Below, piece by piece: positions 4,547 to 5,986 of a stretch of DNA of 5,986 nucleotides. Source of the DNA: Hyphomicrobiales bacterium (GTDB lineage Bacteria > Pseudomonadota > Alphaproteobacteria > Rhizobiales > JAJFHB01); NCBI GenBank assembly GCA_021775795.1, contig JAJFHB010000257.1, positions 1 through 5,986 of the forward strand, given 5' to 3'. The position numbers were made by a program, and so were the translations under genes. The notes below the pieces were generated by a model. It searched no databases. It saw nothing but the letters and a program-made list of their open reading frames with translations, and had not been told where the DNA came from. Within the stretch, counting starts at the first letter, position 1. Each line of letters opens with the position of its first letter.

Positions 4547-5986
4547 TCACTCCAACAGATAGTCATCAGCTTCGAAGGTGCGCAGGATTTGCAACAGGGC
4601 CATCAACCCGTGCTGCACGTTATCCACTCGGATTTCATTGTTATAGACAGTTGTACGAATGCCTCCGCGAACCTGATCGCGGGCGCTGACATAATACATG
4701 TCAATATCGTCCCGAAACTCAAGCTGCATGAGGCTGCGGATGCCTTGAACTATGCCCCGCCGGTAGGCTTCCGCACGCTCAGTGTCCTCCAGGTCCGACG
4801 CCACCTTGTAAGCCTGGATCAGTCCTTCAAGATAAACTCCGGTTGAGGACGCATGCGGGGGTCCAAACTGCTGTCGGTCAGGATCATAGAAGCGTCCATC
4901 CACGTCAGGATATGCCTCCGGTGCGCTCTGCTGCATGCTCAGGAGCCAATCGTTCATCTCAATGATCTTGTCGCTGAACTCACTGTTCGCCGTCTCCCGC
5001 CAGATGTTTGCATATGCCATCGTATGCCAGGGTGTGAAGGCTGGATTGCGATGCGCAAGATGCCACGACCAGTAATGATCGGCGCTATCCTCAATGCGCT
5101 GCAACAAAACCGGATCTTTGGTTTCCCGATAGATCGTGGATTGATAGAGCAGGGCTTCACCTGGATAGAAGTTGTCCTGACCGGTTCGATCCGCAGGCTT
5201 CAGGAATGTACGAAACGATCCATCACTCTGCCAGAGCACATCAATGCTGCGCCCCAAGGCATCTTCATAAGCCCGTAAAGCTTCTCGTTCCGGATGCTCT
5301 GCGATTGCCAGGGCGGCAAGGGCAAGAGCGCCCAGCTTCACCTTGCCGCCGTGCTCGATGAAGCCCAGACCCTCTTCTTCCGAGTAATAATGCGCAAGAT
5401 TGTAACGGATATTCTGTTCCGCTCTTTGCAACATGATGGGATCATCAAAGTGTCGACCCAGCCGCACGAGGCAAACTGATGCCATCCATTGGCGGATCAT
5501 ATTGGTGGAGATGGATTCCCGGGATCGGCTTGGCCAATAGCGGTAAACCATGCGCCCGTCGTCCTGAAGGTTCGCAGACATCCAGGCGCCCATTCTGCGC
5601 GCGAGGTCTGCAACCCCCTGCTCCGTAACCTGCGTCTGATCGACCAGAAGATTGCCGCGAAACAGGCGCTCCACAACTGCTTCACCCTCAACCGAGATCA
5701 GGAACTGCGCTGCTTCGAAACGCTGGAATCCGACCTGTGTGGGAATATCGTCTTCAGCGACCCCCTGCTCTTCAGCAAACCGTGCAATCACTTTTTCAAA
5801 GGACAGGTTCCCGGCAATCATTTGGGACGGCCCGAAACGAAGCATGGCTTCACCATGGCTCATCTCAATTCCAATGATCCCGCGGTTTACGTTGGAGAAA
5901 ACGGATGCCTGCTCTTCGCCGGGCACAGGTGAAAAACTGTAGAGAATTGATACTTCGGCAGTATCTGCATCGGAGGTTTGAAGAGC
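4547..5986 (-). CDS. Large unrecognised protein, probably helical-toroid (six-hairpin-like) fold; 5' end beyond window
   Basis: I do not recognise this gene with certainty. The frame is open from the stop at 4547 to the right edge, so at least 479 residues are visible and the true start is outside. A GTG at 5926 is in frame but has no Shine-Dalgarno and meaningful coding continues before it (SILYSFSP). Counting from the first visible residue, the first 130 or so are mixed alpha/beta, with RGIIGIEM (35-42) and FRGNLLVD (109-116). The rest is rich in amphipathic helices with aromatic motifs at regular intervals: VYRYWPSRSRE (147-157), STNMIRQWMAS (160-170), FIEHGGKVKLGALALAALAI (209-228), DGSFRTFLKP (255-264), YPGEALLYQ (274-282), PWHTMAYANIW (319-329), ASSTGVYLEGLIQAY (379-393) and GGIRTTVYNNEIRVDNVQHG (441-460). 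The helix-loop-helix repetition resembles the (alpha/alpha) toroid of six-hairpin glycosidases, N-acylglucosamine 2-epimerases and LanC-like proteins. That placement is inference, and neither substrate nor catalytic residue is claimed. Confidence 0.7.
   Translation of the reverse strand, partial: ALQTSDADTAEVSILYSFSPVPGEEQASVFSNVNRGIIGIEMSHGEAMLRFGPSQMIAGNLSFEKVIARFAEEQGVAEDDIPTQVGFQRFEAAQFLISVEGEAVVERLFRGNLLVDQTQVTEQGVADLARRMGAWMSANLQDDGRMVYRYWPSRSRESISTNMIRQWMASVCLVRLGRHFDDPIMLQRAEQNIRYNLAHYYSEEEGLGFIEHGGKVKLGALALAALAIAEHPEREALRAYEDALGRSIDVLWQSDGSFRTFLKPADRTGQDNFYPGEALLYQSTIYRETKDPVLLQRIEDSADHYWSWHLAHRNPAFTPWHTMAYANIWRETANSEFSDKIIEMNDWLLSMQQSAPEAYPDVDGRFYDPDRQQFGPPHASSTGVYLEGLIQAYKVASDLEDTERAEAYRRGIVQGIRSLMQLEFRDDIDMYYVSARDQVRGGIRTTVYNNEIRVDNVQHGLMALLQILRTFEADDYLLE

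Noticed and set aside
5924..5926. GTG as the real start of the large protein
   Set aside because: No ribosome site precedes it, and the frame stays open with protein-like sequence to the window edge, so the gene is treated as truncated.
1..5986. CRISPR array, tRNA, insertion sequence, toxin-antitoxin or defence system
   Set aside because: No regularly spaced direct repeats, cloverleaf-like sequence, transposase, nuclease or small toxin pair was seen on either strand.

Overview
The window looks like ordinary chromosomal DNA from a marine-type alphaproteobacterium. It is moderately GC-rich by eye (not counted), densely coding with short gaps, and carries a DmdA-type gene plus a GcvA-like LysR regulator. 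The taxonomic call is an inference from gene content only. No tRNA, rRNA, CRISPR array, transposase or phage gene was seen.

Left part (1-1967): a DMSP demethylase-like gene (DmdA, GcvT/aminomethyltransferase superfamily) runs leftward and off the left edge. It is divergent from a complete LysR-type regulator across a 136-bp intergenic region. That region holds a near-perfect inverted repeat, a plausible regulator site. The obvious model is that the LysR protein controls dmdA and/or itself.

Right part (1980-5986): four genes all point leftward. In order of transcription they are: a large unrecognised protein, probably all-alpha, whose 5' end lies beyond the right edge; a protein made of two tandem SnoaL/NTF2-like domains; a small three-helix membrane protein that probably starts at a GTG; and a fold-type II PLP enzyme of the diaminopropionate ammonia-lyase family. 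The PLP gene meets lysR tail to tail with only 12 bp between the stops. Gaps of 65, about 171 and 45 bp leave a single transcript possible, but the 171-bp gap probably has its own promoter or processing element. No shared pathway for these four genes can be shown from the sequence.

Most notable: the PLP enzyme lacks the aspartate next to the GNHG loop that is catalytic in E. coli DpaL, so its substrate is probably different. The large protein has strongly patterned but unassigned motifs. The DmdA homologue keeps the expected active-site Trp and Tyr positions but has Leu where related proteins usually have Lys. I did not find a convincing new multi-gene system.
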